Shown in pieces: positions 25,501-40,500 of a stretch of 64,000 nucleotides of DNA. Source of the stretch: Triplophysa rosa (lineage: Eukaryota; Chordata; Actinopteri; Cypriniformes; Nemacheilidae); contig NW_026634122.1 of the NCBI RefSeq assembly GCF_024868665.1, forward strand, positions 1-64,000. The letters run 5' to 3'. The stretch's first letter is position 1; each line of letters begins with the position of its first letter. The notes under the pieces were generated by a model, which made no database searches, was not told the origin of the DNA, and saw only the letters and a list, made by a program, of their open reading frames with translations. The position numbers were made by a program, and so were the translations under genes.

Positions 25501-28500
25501 CAATTTTAAAACAAATTCCAAATCAAATAAAAATGAATAATACAGAAGTCTCTTTAATATATAAATAATTTAATATTAAATTATTAATAATATATAATTT
25601 TATGTATTTTTAATATAACATTTAATATAAATAAACTAACACGTTACATTTTTTACAAAATAGCAGCATATCCACATTTTCCAAGCTTACAGTAAACACA
25701 GCGGCCCCTGCTGTTCATAACATGTATCGTGATTCATTTAACATCTCAACACACATGAATCGTCACATATTATAATTGTGATTACGATTTTCAACCGGCT
25801 TACGGTGAATCATTACATCCCTAATAGAAAGCTGTATAACACTTTATACAATACATATAATACAGTTTCAAGGCAGCTTTACCTTTAGGTTCAGTAATTA
25901 TTTTTAGTGCCTTGAAGGGATTCACATTGTTTATAGCTTTGGTTGTAACTGTATGTTTTGTAGTAATAGTTAAAGGGATACTTCGGCCTAGAAAGAAAAT
26001 TTCCCCATGTTTTACTCACCCTTAAGGCATCCTAACTGAATATGACTTTCTTCTTGAAGAATAATGCAGTCGAAGTTATAATACCAAGTATTTTCTTCCA
26101 AGCGGTAGAATAGGGGTGAATGGGGGGGCAATTGTTTGGACCTCCAAAAAGTGCATCCATCAATCAAAGAACTGCTCGACATGGCTCTGTGGTCTTAACA
26201 AAGGGATTCTGAAGTGAATAGATGCATTTGTTTAAAGGGGTCATATGGCATGAACACATGTTTTTCTGTGTGTCTTTGGTGTGTTAGAAGTTGCCCATGC
26301 ATGTATTAGACTCGTAAAATTGCAAAAATTAAGACCTTAAATCATATATACACATTGCATTACATCATAAACAAAGGATTATTTGTTTTAGCCGTGTCAT
26401 ATGACTCCTTTAAGAGAAATATTCATATTGACAGTGCTATTAACGATAATGTCTAGCTTCCGTTATTCCCCTGCTGCACGTGAATCATTACATTTACATT
26501 ACATTTATGCATTTGGCAGACGCTTTTATCCAAAGCGACTTACATTGCATTGTATTATACATTTTTTTGGTTTCTGACTATGTGCAATCCCCTGGGATCG
26601 AACCCATGACCTTGGCATTGCTAGTGCCATGCTCTAACCACTAAGCCACAGGAAATCTCAGAGGCCTGTTTTTCCAATCTCAGATACTTGTAAATTCCGG
26701 TGACGAATGCGGCATTTTTTGTTTTGTTCCAATAGGATACTGTTTTCCTCTGTGTGGGAGCTTTTGTCACCATCATTTGCCCCCCATTCACTCCCATTCT
26801 ACTGATTGGAAGAAAAACGATACGTGGTATTATAACTCCAACTGCATTATTCTTCAAAAGAAAGTCATATTCAGTTTAGGATGCCTTGAGGGTGAGTAAA
26901 ACATGGGGAAATTTTGTTTCTTGGCTGAAATATCCCTTTAAGTATTGCACTCAATGATCACAGCATTTTAAAAGACAGTAATGTTGGTATTCAGCTCAAA
27001 ACAATTAAAATGTTGATTCTGTGTTGATGTTTTGACACTTGAAACACCTATAAAGCAGCTCTGCAGAGAACAGTCGGTGTTTACTGATGTACATTAGTGT
27101 ATTCATTTGAAACCACTTCATGCATGTCTTTTGTTTATATTATCTTGCAGGTGAAGAGCTCATTTACCTAGACCCTCACACCACTCAGCCTGCTGTGGAA
27201 CCGGATGAAGATGGTCAGTTCCTGGATGAGTCCTACCACTGCCAGCACCCTCCCTGCCGAATGCATATATGTGAGCTTGACCCCTCCATTGCTGCTGTAA
27301 GTAGAGCCTAATGCAGAGGGTTCAAAATAATAGGGTTCACTGTGTGATTATCCTGAGGTCACTGAAATTCCTTGGAACACGCAGCATTATTTGATATGTT
27401 GATGTAATTTCAACTGAAAAATGCAGAGCGCGCGAGACATATCAAGTGCCCTCCCCCTTTTAAATAGGTATGCACCAAAATGAAAACACTGGAATACCAA
27501 ACATGTGTTTTTATCTTACTTAAATTAGTTTTCTATCATCATCTCGTTTCGAGATCCACCTACAGGAAGGGCATCCGTACCTGACCACTGTAGAAGCATC
27601 CAATTGCACCAAGTCTGGCTAGACAGGCTACCTTTCCTCAGTTGACATTCGCTTCTCGCGACCTCTTTGCTCCGCAGCGTTACTGTGATTGTCTGACTTC
27701 ACTTGGCCTACAGAAGGACATATCTTCGATAAGCCTTCGCCAGGCGTGTTGTCAGGATTTTACGGTTGGTTGCGATTTATCTTCTTGGTCGGCTTGCCAC
27801 CCACGCTTGCCACCTTTTTATTTACCAGGCTGCCTGCCTGTCTCTACGCTCCGCATGGATAAACACTCTGCTCCCCCATCGGACCCGCAGTCGCGTGAAT
27901 GCCCTGCCGCTTGCGGCTCCCTCATCGCCACATCTATGCCCGGTCCACGGAAACAGCTCCTACCGGTTGTCCCCGCATGCGTTAAGCACATGCGCCATTT
28001 TTGGATCGACCAGCTCAACCTAAAGCATGGCTTAGCGGGTCTGGAGGTTAAGGATATGGCAGCATTCGGTATGGGCGACTCTCCCACTATCGAGCCGTCG
28101 ATTGCTAGACACCTCAACCCCGCTCAGGGTGGTCTTCTGGCTGCCCCCAAGCCAGCACTCCCGAATAAGATTTACCGCTTTACAGCTTCTGTTTTCCAGA
28201 CCTCGTACAAAGTGTCTGCTCTGTCAGTACGAGCGCTGAATGTTTCCTCCTCTGGTCTGCCCGACAGAGAGAAAAGGCGCATAGCAGGAGCCTCAGTAGG
28301 TCCTGGCCAGGCTCTCTTTGGTCCGGCGGTTTCCCTGATGCAACAATGCTGCGATGATAAGGAGGAGGCATTTAAGCGGCCGGGCCACACATACTCCGTG
28401 TGCAGTACGTATGCGGTACGTAGAGCAAACACGTATGCAGTACAGATCCGTCATATGCCATTGTGCTTCCACACATACGTTTGTTGCGCGCTAGCGGTCC

Positions 28501-31500
28501 GCGTCTTCTATGTGATTCAGTCAACAATGGGTAAGTAACTTCCCAATGTTTTGATGATTACTCGAAAAAGAAAAGGTTTATGAAACGCTATTTTCATCAT
28601 TGTGATTCTTTGTTTTGTTTAGTGCAAGTTGTTGATAGAAGAAAGGCGATCGCGTTGTATCTGTTGGTTGCGGAAAAGAATGAGGTGCAGACTTTGGGTT
28701 CACTCTCTGAACCAGCACATAAGACTTGCTTTTATTGCTTAATTAAACAAATAACTAGGGCTGTCAACGTTAACTCGTTAACGCATGCGATTAATTTTTT
28801 TCAAATTAACGCGTGAAAAATATTTAACGCAATTAACGCAGCATCCGTTTGTTTTGACATATTTGTCTAGCGTTACATTATGTAATCACGCTCTTATTCG
28901 TATACAGGCTTTTAAACCACTTAAGCGCGATTTTTAAACCACTTAAGCGCGTTCAATGAAGATAGACAGCTTCTAAACTGTGGGACGCGGCAAAACGCAA
29001 CGCGAGGTCCAGTCTGGTGTAAACAGTCATGGGCTGAAGGCTGCGTCCGTGAATCTCTGTCAGACAGCGCATCCGTGTTAAGTTCTCTTTCGTGCTTGAA
29101 TGGATAAAACCATACAAGATTATGTCAGAGAGCCGCATTTTCTTAAGCAAGACTTCAAAGTGTAAAATAAAATCTTAAATGAATGCAAAGAGTTGTGAAA
29201 ATGGGAGTGCGGTGACGGTCAGATCTGCGTGCTGAGACAGCTCTTAAAGGGGCCACGTTCTTAAACGTGCTGCTGTGACTCCTGTCACTAATGTTAATCA
29301 AAGAACAAAATAAAAGAAGAAATCAATGTGATTTTGTAGCTTTAATGAGAATTCTTCTGCATTTAATTTATAATTTAGCATTAAAGACTGTAAAGTTTTT
29401 GAGAACTTCCTTCAATTTCTGTATATTTCATGATAGCTCTCAATTATATTGTTGAATGGCTATAATTAATGTTAAAATAATCAATTTAATAGAGACATCA
29501 GTTACAGTACTAATATCAAAATGTTTTCTTTCATTCATAAAATGACGCTGTTAAAGAAATATGTTGTTTCTACATCAATTTGAAGATTAAATGTGAAATT
29601 ATTCAAATGTAAAAGTATATTTTAAAATATTATTGTTATGTGTGATTAATCGTGATTAATCACAGAAAATGTGTGATTAATCCGATTATTTTTTTTAATC
29701 GATTGACAGCACTACAAATAACATAAATAAAAAAGGTAGTGAACTTCATTTATATGCATTTATGGTGAAATTACTGCATTTCTGTGTTAATTCCTGTTAA
29801 TTTTGAGCATGATACGTGTGCTATTACTTAAAACACAAAAATAGACTCGATGCACTGACGCAACGCACCGCAAATGCAACGGACGGACCGCACCGAACAC
29901 ACGTGCTATGTGACTGATCTAATCCGTTAACGTGAAAAAATCTGGACAGCATACGCGCACTGCACACAGAGTATGTATGGCCCGGCCGTAAACCTTAAAA
30001 CCCCTAACCCCACCACTTAGGATGGAAAAAGGAAGAGGCATACCTGATATGCCCCTTCAGGGGCTTCTTCGTCCAGGTTCGTGGGTGGCCAGCCCATTGG
30101 ACGTGAGTGTGAGTTTTCTCCCCCCTTTACCCAAGATGGGAAAGTTCTCAACCTAAGGGCCCCTTTTTTCGTGTTCGGGTGCCCACCCTCACACGCCACA
30201 AGTTCAGGTGTGTTCCACACACAATCCCCCTCCCCAGCTCCCTGTTCCAGAGCTGGAGGGAGAATCAGTGGTGACAAGTGCCCTGCCATTGTTGGAAAGT
30301 GCTCAACCAAAGCCTCTTCACAGTTTACACAAATCACCCATCGCACACTCAAAAAAGGCTTCGGCCCCTCTGTGTGTTTCAAAAAAACAAAAAAAAACAA
30401 TACCAAACACCAAGAGTGAATGCTCGGCTCTGTGCAGTCGTTTCTCGGACGTCCCGCATGTCGCCACTAGTCTGTCAGCTAGATTGCGCCATTGCATCAC
30501 GTATGAGCAGTCCGGTCGAGCCGGCAGTTCTGTGCATCTCTTCACCGTGCGTGGATACACTCAGTACTCAAGTGACAGCTTGGCAGTCTGTGTCGGCACC
30601 CGAATGGGTTATTTGCACCATTACGACAGGCTACAGCCTTCAGTTTGCAAGAAAACCCCCGCGCTGCAGCGGAATCCTCTCTTCTCACACAGAAGAGAGC
30701 TCCACACACGTTCTGAAAAACAAGATTTCCTCCCTTCTTGAGAAGGGGGCGATACGGGTGATACCCTCACATCTGTGCAACCAGGGGTTTTATTCCCGTT
30801 ATTTTCTTAGTCCTGAAAAAGAACGGCTCCCTTCGTCCTATTCTGGACCTCAGAGTGTTGAACAAACATTTAAGGAAATACAATTTCAAAATGTTGATGC
30901 ACGGCACTCTCTCTCTTTCAATTCATCAGAACGACTGGTTCACATCAGTTGATCTGAAAGATGCTTTTTTCCACATAAGCATATAAGTGTGTTACGAAAT
31001 CACAGTTCTGCCCTTGGGGCTCGCGCTGAGCCCGAGAGTGTTCTGTCTGTGTGCGGAGGCGGGGCTGAGAATCCTCACATATATAGATGTAGTGTATTTC
31101 GGGTAAACTATGAGTTTAAACACAGTAACCTACAAATAATTAATGGTGATTAACCATTAATTATTTTATACACTTTACCTGATGCAGCAGAGCTAATAAC
31201 AGCGACAAAACTAAATACACTCATCCACGAGTGATCAGCAGATCGTATATCAACTCTAAGAAATATTACTCCCCTGGCCTGGAAAAACAATATTCTTACT
31301 GTAGTACAGTACCACTTCAGAAATCTTAACGAAATCAAGCAGTTTAATTGACGTTGATATGTGATAAATAAACACAGAAACAATTCGAGCGTGGATACAC
31401 ATGCGGTTTATTTATCTACACTACGGGGGAACTAAAATCAACTAGCTAACACAAACCAAACATTAACAAACAAACGTAAAACAGTAGAGAATGAAAGAAA

Positions 31501-34500
31501 TAGATAAAGCAAAGAAAATGGCAGTATTAAATCAGCTATTCACATCTGCACGAACCATCAAGGACAAATCTCCTTATTTAAAAGGGGCAAAGCTTATACG
31601 CAACTGGTTAGCAATAGTTCAGATACTTCCATTGGCTTCTTTGTTTCTCGGGACACGTGCTGGCGCGCGTATCAAAGGGTCCTGATGTGTTCAGTAGAAG
31701 GCCGTGAGTCCGTTGATTTAGCAGAAGCAAACTGCCGTTAGAAACTGTCTATGAGGAGAGGCAGGTCTCGAGAGGTTGAAAGAAGACGAGCGAGCGAACG
31801 CGCACGAGCGCGAACGCACACGAGCGAACGAACATACACAAAAGAGCAAGCTTTCCTGCGTGTTCAGATGTTTTAACACAGAGGGCGTCACGCCGCTCCA
31901 AGGTGGGCGATCCAATGTGATGAGATAGTTTTGGGCGCGAAAACATGTTTCTTTGTCCGGCACACTAACTCATTTGCATTTATGGCCGCCTGGGAGTTTG
32001 GAGCAGGAATAGACTTAGAATAGAATAAAATGAGTATGGTATAAAATACATTACTGTGCTATACACCATATTCTAAGACATGAAAAGGGAAACACGTAGA
32101 TATGAAACATGAAGGGGTTACAATTACATTGACCTGTAGTTTGGACAAGAATGTAAATATACACAGAATACCACTAAGCACATATGCCTTTGAGGTTATA
32201 GGTGAAGGAGAATAACATAGAGACAAGCATACAATGTGGAGATTCATGTGTATACACTTTAAACCAGTCTTTTGTGGCTAAGGAAAGAGAAAGAGACATT
32301 CTTTTGGAAGAATTTGAGGCTCTCAGTCCCTGGGGGCCACATGGCTTTTCTCACTTTGGTGAACAGTCCTGTCCTCCCCCAAGAACCTCCTTTGAAGTCT
32401 AGGGGAGAGTATCCGAATCTGTCCTGGTTTAGATGAAGGTGTTGAGAATAGGACATTTGGCCAGACTTGTTGGTGCCTGGTCGTAGTCCTGCTGAGAGGT
32501 TACTGTGTTTTACGATCACAGATGGTAAACTTTGATCCGACCATACCCTACATATCCCCCCTCTTGGACTATGGGGTTTGTAGAAGCTTAGTCGGCTGTT
32601 GGTTGTCTGGATTGTAATGGTCGAGGTGACAGGTGGGTCTTACTGGTCCTCAGTGCTGTGGCGCAATGGCAGTAGGTCAATCTCTAGGAGGTTAGGTTCG
32701 GGCTCAGCTTGCGTGCCTCTCTTCTCGCGGCTCTGTTTGAATGCCCGAGGAAACGCCGCCGTACACTTGTTCACTGACTCCTGCTTTCTGTTGATCCTTC
32801 TGTAAAGGATGAAGGACAAGCCGAGAATAAAGGCATACCCTAATGTGGTGGTATAGACACAGTGCAGTGTCCGCGGCGGTCCAGGACCGGACCACAGGGG
32901 AGTTGGCGAGAGCAGACATCTGATCCAGAGTCTGTAAGGCATCAGCGTACTGCTCGTTGTTCAGTTGGTTCCTTACACTTGGCCGGCTGAGACTGGTTCC
33001 GAGAATGGAGTTAGGCTTGTATTCTTGTTGGTTTCCAAAACCTCTGTGCCTGATGTCGGTCCTGGAGTGGGCGTTTCTGTCTGAGCTGGTTATCAGTGGC
33101 CGTCTGAACCTGTAGAACATGTGGAGGTGTGCTGTGATGCAGTGGTCTGACTCGTGGGATGCTGGGTGGTACTCTACCCGCTTGGTGAACTTGCGTGTGA
33201 TTGTAAAAAGTCATAGTTGCCCCTTGTTGACCTGGGCACAGGTCACACACAATCTTTCTTGATGTTCTACCCTGGGGAGGTGGCTGTTTTGCGTCATAGT
33301 GAGGGTGTGAAGTTTGCTGGTTGGAGCTAGAATTAACTCAACATCTACTGATGTGCTCTGTCGCTGCATGCCAGGGCAGTGCGCCACTTCTTTGTGTGTT
33401 AGTGGCTTTGGTGTCGTGGTGTCTGGCCCATGGTGCGTCGTAGGCATACATCAGCATGACCCCCCTTTGTTCCTGGAAAGTTGCACGCCGTGGCGCTGTG
33501 TTGTTACAGGAACAGACTAGAGGATTTTGCTTATCAAACGCAGCAAGGTTGGGCATCGTGAAAGGAAGGTGTTTAGCATCGCTTGTGAGCGTTGGTGGTT
33601 GCTTAAGCGAAGCTGTATTTTAGGCAGAGCCAGTGTGGGTGGGTGTGATGCGGGCAGCGTGAGGTGGTAGCTGTGGCTTAGAAGCGATGCTTGGGATGGG
33701 CGGGTGGGTTTTTGGTGACCACCGGTTGCCACAAAATGCCTCAGTTTTCACAGGTTTACTTTAAATGTTCTTTCACCTTTTCCGCAGAGGAGCATATCGT
33801 GTTCCTTTGTGATGACACTAGGTGTCTGGAACAGGTGTTAATGCTCAACTGGCTTATGATTCGCTATGTTTCTTGCCAAGTGATAGCGTGTGAAACTTAG
33901 CTTAGCCTACTTTGAGTCTATGCAGGTAAGAAATTGTCTGATGGAGTTTTTTTTGTGAGCTGTTGCAATTTGAAGGATTAATCCAGATAACTGTCACTTG
34001 TGCTGTGATGTTTGGGGCCCCAGCTTGAAGTGTTGCAGTGGGACAGGCTTGTCATTTTCCACAAAACACCTGCTCTGGGCGTGCAGTGCCTCACCATTGT
34101 GTCGTCGACCATGTGGCTTTGTGTGCATGGGATCTGTGGTGAGGAGGCGTTGACTGTTAGAAACATCACAGGTTGGTGGCAGGTCTCTATGATTACCTTC
34201 TGTGTTCTGATGTGAATGTAACATTGCTGGATGGCTTGTGAAGCATGGAGCAGCTCTTGTCATCTGGGTGCTCAGGCTGTGGTAAGAGCCGTGTTCAGCT
34301 GGTGCTCGGCTACCCCCCTTTCATTCTGGTCACGCTGTCAGTGTAGACCAGTGTTAAGGCAGTGTTTGGCAAGTCCAGCTTTCAGATGGAACTCCATTCA
34401 GCAAGGCTAGATCAGGCATGTGAAGCGCAGGTGCCATTTGGTGTGTACATGGCACCGTCTTGAGCGCTCATTTACATGAGTGGGCAGTTCTTTTAACAGT

Positions 34501-37500
34501 TCACGAACCTTGTAGGTGGTGTTCTGTGTAGCCCGGGATGCAGCTAGCTTGGGATGTAAGGTCATGTGGTTCTGTGAGTGGGGCCACATAGTTGACATTA
34601 GTTCTGCATCATTGTCTTTTGTGAAGAGAAGCTCTAGCACTTGCAGTTGATGGCAGGTGCAGGGCGTTGTCCATCTCCTTGGGGTGGTAATCCGCTGTCA
34701 TGCTCTTTATGAAGGCATTGTTCAAAGTCTTTGGTAAATGTACTCGCTTGTACAGTATGTCACTGCAAAAGATGACTTATTCAGTAAAAAGGGGGTGGGG
34801 CTTCCAGAGTGGGCCATGCTTCACGTATTCCATTGAATATGTGTGGTTGAGGGCTTGGTCACACTGTGTGTTGAGCTGAACAGTGACCCCTTTTGGTGAA
34901 TGGAGATGCTACAGTCTCATTTATTCACCAGAGTGCGAAGCTCTGGGCTAGTCTAGTCTGGCAGAAAGTTCTCGTACTTGACAGGACCCCCCATGGGGCT
35001 GTGAGATTCACGAGAACCAGGAAGTAGCAGTTACAGCAAACTGTGAAACTGCGCGCACTTGACAGAAGAGGAAATGTCTGATGCTGGTGTTGTTGTGCGG
35101 AGCGTGGGAACAGTGCAAAGCTGATGTCTGAGATAACTGCCCCTAGTTCCTTTATGGTGCCTGCTATCATCGTGCCACTTGGTGATGTGCCTTTGGCATG
35201 TAAGGGCAGGAAAACGTCTGGGTCATTGGCTGGTTCGACCTTGAGACTGAGTTCTTGCGACCAGCTGAGATGCATTGCCAGGTCACAACAGTCAGGCAGG
35301 ACATTTCAGACGAGGTGGCTGGCTGGAAAGCTGAAGTTCCCGTACTTGAGCCCAATTCTTTTGTAATGGTTAAAGTCTCTTAGAGGCTCAAAACAATTCA
35401 GGTCTTTGCTGGTGAAGAGAGGGCGTGTGTCCATCTGTGATATGTACATGGGGTGTACATGCTTGTGGAGCTGTTGGTCAGGTTTGTGGGAACTTCTTGT
35501 TTCAGTCATACCTCAGTTGATGGCCGCATGTGTGTGTCTCGGCTTGTTCTGGGTAGTCAGCCGTCTGCTGAGATGCGGTCTGGGTGCCATGCTCATCTTG
35601 TGTTAGGATGACTGTCTCTGTGGTCGACAAGCAGGTTGCAGAGATCTGGACGTTTTCTCAGTAGGAGGGCATTGATGAGGGTTATTCGTTTCTCATGCCA
35701 CTCGTGGTTGAAAAGAGTCTGACTTGGATTTTTACATCCTCCTGTTGAGGTTTCTTGTAGAATCAGCTCCTTTGATGTTCTCAGGATCTCTGCTAGTTCA
35801 GACGTATTTGCACAGTTTTGCTCTCTGGACAGGTGTCATCCATGGTGTTGAGATGAATTCCTTGATGACTGTTGGGCCGGAACAGGTCAGTGGCTCCTAG
35901 GTTGCCAGCTGGGTTTCCACGGGGCACCGTCTTTCGTGTCTGACGAAAGTGGTCAGCTCCATGTTGTCTCGGGGCATCCTGTCTGGTGCTTGGCTGTTCC
36001 CGGCAGGCTGTAACATCTGCTGAGTCTCTGCTGAAGATCTGCTGCTGTGGTGCACCCTCCAGAGTCATTTCTTTGTGATGTGCAGAGATAGGCAGGATTT
36101 AAACAGTCTTTATGGAGGCAGCGCTATGTTCTCTGTAGGTCTTATGGGCTGAGTTCCGCAGATATCTTCGGATATCTTGGTGGAAGAAGGTCGTGGCGCT
36201 TACGTGATGACTCACAGTGTGATGCGGATTTCTGAGGCAGGAGAGTTTTGTGTTGAAGTTTTATTCCCTTTCAGCCTGTTCCGTCCTCTCATGTAAGCTC
36301 GTATGCTGGCTGTAGCAGAGGTGTTGTAGCTGCTGTAATCCGCTTTGACAGTTTCTGACTGCTGGCATAGGATGCTGTGGTCCTCTAGGCTGGAGGTGAT
36401 CCTAAGCAGGTGATCTGTCTTGTGTGGTCACACTGGGCTGTGTTCCCGCCCGAGAGTCAATGTTTTTCAGGTAGGAGTTTGTTGTGGCCCCTTGCAGTGT
36501 TTAGAGTGACGGCCTTAAGTGGTGACAGCTGTCATGTTTCTGGCCAGCTTGCTGGGGTCTGTGGGGACACGCAGGGTGTGTGTCTGCAGGTTCTTCTGGA
36601 TGATTCCTGCCCCACCCCTCTGTGTTTGCTGGCTAGTAAGGTGTGAACAGTGGGCTTTTGCTACCCCCCCTTTTGCAGCTTTGGGTTTTTAGCTGGGGAG
36701 GCTGGACAGGAGAGATTCTGTTGCATTCTCCTGTCTGTTCACATTGTAGTCTGCAAGATAAGTTCAGTTCATTTTGGTACCATTGCTGAGTCATGGCTTT
36801 GACTTCAGCGTGGACTGCTTGCAGATGGCCTTTATAGGCTTTGGCCGTGGAATTGTATTGCTGTCATCCGGGGCCATTATGAAGAGAGCTTCTGCATGTT
36901 GGAGTTTTCCTACCAGCTCCTCTCTGACATCTGCTCCAATTGCTCTCTTCGCTCAGTCTATGTTGCAAAGGACTCTTGTAGCTTTCATCTCCTCCTGTAG
37001 CTCCTGGTCCTCTTCATCCGCTGTCATTTGCAGGTCCAGCTGGTCTAGGCGGTTCTGCACGTGCTCCTGGCTCTAGTAGGACGATCTGGCCGTGGTCACC
37101 GATGATCCTGACTGTGCACTTCAGATGAGTTTGTTGGCTCTCTGTAGTTGTAGTTGTTGCTCTGGTTTAGATCGTGGTCCCTTCGCCGGTTTAGGTCGTC
37201 CGACCAACAGCTCTCAGCGCAGTTGCTTTGTGTAGATGTTGGTCCCAGGCAGGAGTCCGTCGCATCGCTTTGCCTGGTCTCTAGCTGGTCTGGCAGGTGA
37301 CAGGACTGGATGGTCTGGACATGCTGGCGCACTGGGGGCAAGGGAGAAGAGCACAAAGTGGCCAATGCAAGTCCCTACAAGCTTAAGTGAGCTCTATAAC
37401 ACTTATATGTCATGTGTTGTGCAGCTTACTGGGGTGAACAGTCAGTGGCGCAACTTAAACACATATTTATCCTGGCAGTGAATTGGCCGGGTGGATAGTA

Positions 37501-40500
37501 GGTGTGTGTGGGGGTATGTGGGTACAGGGAAAGAGTCTGAGCAAATGTGTCGATGGGTTGAAACTTAGGGGGTCATTTTACTGACTGGGGTAGTTTACTT
37601 CATCAACACATTACTGAGAATTCCCTGATGGCCCATGCAGATTCAGTCTTCTAGAAAACTAAAGGTAAAACAGGACAGGATTAAAACAAAAATTAAAAGA
37701 TAGAAGAGAGAACAAAGAGGGTTGCCTTACTTGGCTCAGCTGGTTGGCAACACTAGAGTTATGACGGGGCCTGCAGCTAGGGGCCGCTATGGTGTCATAT
37801 AGGCTAGGGAGACAGCTAAACTCAAAACAACAGGGACAAAATAAACAGTTTAACAGGGGTGGAAGGGAGAGTTCCTACTTCTCTTTCCGCCTATAGCAAC
37901 TCAGTAAGGGCTGTACCTTATTTAATCGACCTGGGCGTGAAGTGAGGGCTTCCAGGTGGGTACCAGTAAAGCAGGTCCAACTCTCCGGCCTTTCTGGACA
38001 CACAGCGGCAGACCCCTCAGGTCCCTTGCCCTACATGCCACCCAGGTGCGACCACACAAACAGTCACAACTCTCAGCCCAACCTGGCAGTACCAACTGAC
38101 GGGCACAGAGAAAATTGGGATTTTACCCGGGGATGCCACTCGCAACAGACATAGCCCATAGGCTTTTCTTTCCACTAAGTGGCACTTCCCGGCGTTATAT
38201 ACCCCAAAATTGCTGCAGTGCACCAGTCAGCGCTATTGGTCCCCACTCGCACCGGAGTGCCAGTGGCTGAAATCTCCCTGCGTGCCGTCACCTAGAGTGC
38301 GGGGACTGAGGTATCCGAGGCTATCCGCCGCCAGTGCCAGGCATGCCAGGACAGCCAAATCCGCCCACCAGATACCACCGAGGAGAGAGACGTCACTTCA
38401 CTACCCAGGTGCCTTAGAGGAAGTGCTACCGATAGGGAAACACAAAGGCTGAACAGGGCTAGGGTTAATGGCATAGCTGGAAATAACCCAGAAGAGAAAA
38501 ATAAAAGGTCAAAACTTTAAGATTTGCGAGCCCAGTGAATTAATTAAAATCAAATTTAATTAATTATGTTCCTAGGTAGGGAGCAGTATAGGGAATAATG
38601 AGAAATTAAACAAAAAAGAAACATACAATATTGAAATAACTGAAAACAAAATTAAAACCACGTAAACCCGAAAACGAATTATTCTTATAATAATAATTAA
38701 TTAAACTGAAAATAAAAATCAAAAGTAAATGAACAAAATAACTGAGAAATCAAAACAACAAAAACGGAAATGAGAGAAGTTAAAGAGGGAAAAGACTGAC
38801 TGAGAGGACCCACAAGGTGGCGTGGTTGAGCCACGCCAAAGGGAAGTCAGGGAGGAAGGGGCAGAGTTAGGAAAATATTAGGCACTTCCAACACACTGCC
38901 CTCTGGTGTTAGTGGGATGTAACACCCTACCCTAGACTTCAATGCGATTACGTCTCACATTTAACTCTCGTTTTACACAAAGACTTCAACAATCACTTAA
39001 AAAAAAACATTCCAGCGGCAATTGCTGTTGACAAGAATTTACATCAAGAATAACGTAAAACACAGATTAAATAATGAAATTCAAACTGGGTCTACAAGAA
39101 AATGATGTTACAGCATTTGACGTCAAATTGATATAAATTCAAATCAAATTGCCCGCTGGGAAGCGTCACGGATGGTGACGTTTGATCTCGGCGGATTCGA
39201 GTTGCGCGTCAGCTCGCTAGATGCCCTGACGCGCGGCAGGATTTATTCGCTGCCCAAACACTGAGTTAAAACACAGTAACAAACAAACAAACACAACGGG
39301 ATTTCTTCGCCGTCGTACAATTAACTTAATCAAGATTTTTATCACACTCCCCTTTAAACGGTCGTCATCTACTGTTTAACTATACAATATACAGTAAAAT
39401 ACATATACCGTGAAACAGTATCCTTCCGCCTCGTCTGCTCAAAAAGAGGAAGCAAGAAAGCACGCATTAGTTAGCTAGTGTAATGGTTAAACTTCGAGGA
39501 GCGGTGTGTCTTAGATGAAAAGCATTGGAACACGCAATGCTTCCATCTACACAAAATTCGGCCGTACATGAACTAGGGAAGAAATTCGCTCCACTATTTC
39601 CTTCGCGCTAACAAGAGGATTTCTTTGCTCAGATTAGGGCGGTCAAACGATATCGCGACTCTCTATAAAAGATTACAAAAAGACTTGTTTCGGCGCAGTA
39701 ACTTAAGGGAGCGAATCTCGCTCTACCTTCTTCGCGCTAAAAGAGGATTTCTTCGCTCAATTTAGGGAGGTTAAATAATAGCATAGTGCGCTATAAAGAG
39801 ATTTCTTCGTCTTTATATTGTCACTAACTCTATGACAGAGGCTGAGGTTTTCTCTGCGAGAAGCTCAAGAGTCTGCCAAGGATAGGTGGGTGGGTCCACA
39901 CATCATACATAAAGTGCCATTTAAGAGAGTATTCGGTTTCGATAACACCCATAGAAACACATGAATAGTCACTGAGTTCTGCTCACAAAACAAGGTTTAA
40001 AACTGCCCGCCCGCATTCTCCACCAATATATGTAGTGTATTTCGGGTAAACTATGAGTTTAAACACAGTAACCTGCAAATAATTAATGGTGAGTAACCAT
40101 TAATTATTTTATACACTTTACCTGATGCAGCAGAGCTAATAACAGCGACAAACTAAATACACTCGTCCACCAAGTGATCAGCAGATCGTATATCAACTCT
40201 AAGAAATATTACTCCCCTGGCCTGGAAAAACAATATTCTTACTGTAGTACAATACCACTTCAGAAATCTTAATGAAATCAAGCAGTTTAAGTGACGTTGA
40301 TATGTGATAAATAAACAGAAACAATTCGAGCGTGGATACACATGCGGTTTATTTATCTACACTACGGGGGAACTAAAATCAACTAGCTAACACAAACCAA
40401 ACATTAACAAACAAACATAAAAACGTAAAACAGTAGAGAATGAAAGAAATAGATAAAGCAAAGAAAGTGGCAGTATTAAATCAGCTATTCACATCTGCAC

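Noticed and set aside
27642..28538. 298-codon frame as a host gene
   Set aside because: The 5' part is DIRS gag-like sequence; the last 54 codons run into an inserted Harbinger-like element.
30278..30952. 224-codon frame as an independent protein
   Set aside because: It mixes out-of-frame sequence with a short correct DIRS RT stretch; frameshifts on both sides.
36774..37076. 100-codon + strand frame in the ERV interior
   Set aside because: Antisense to the element, no domain, and Ser-rich composition expected from local base bias.
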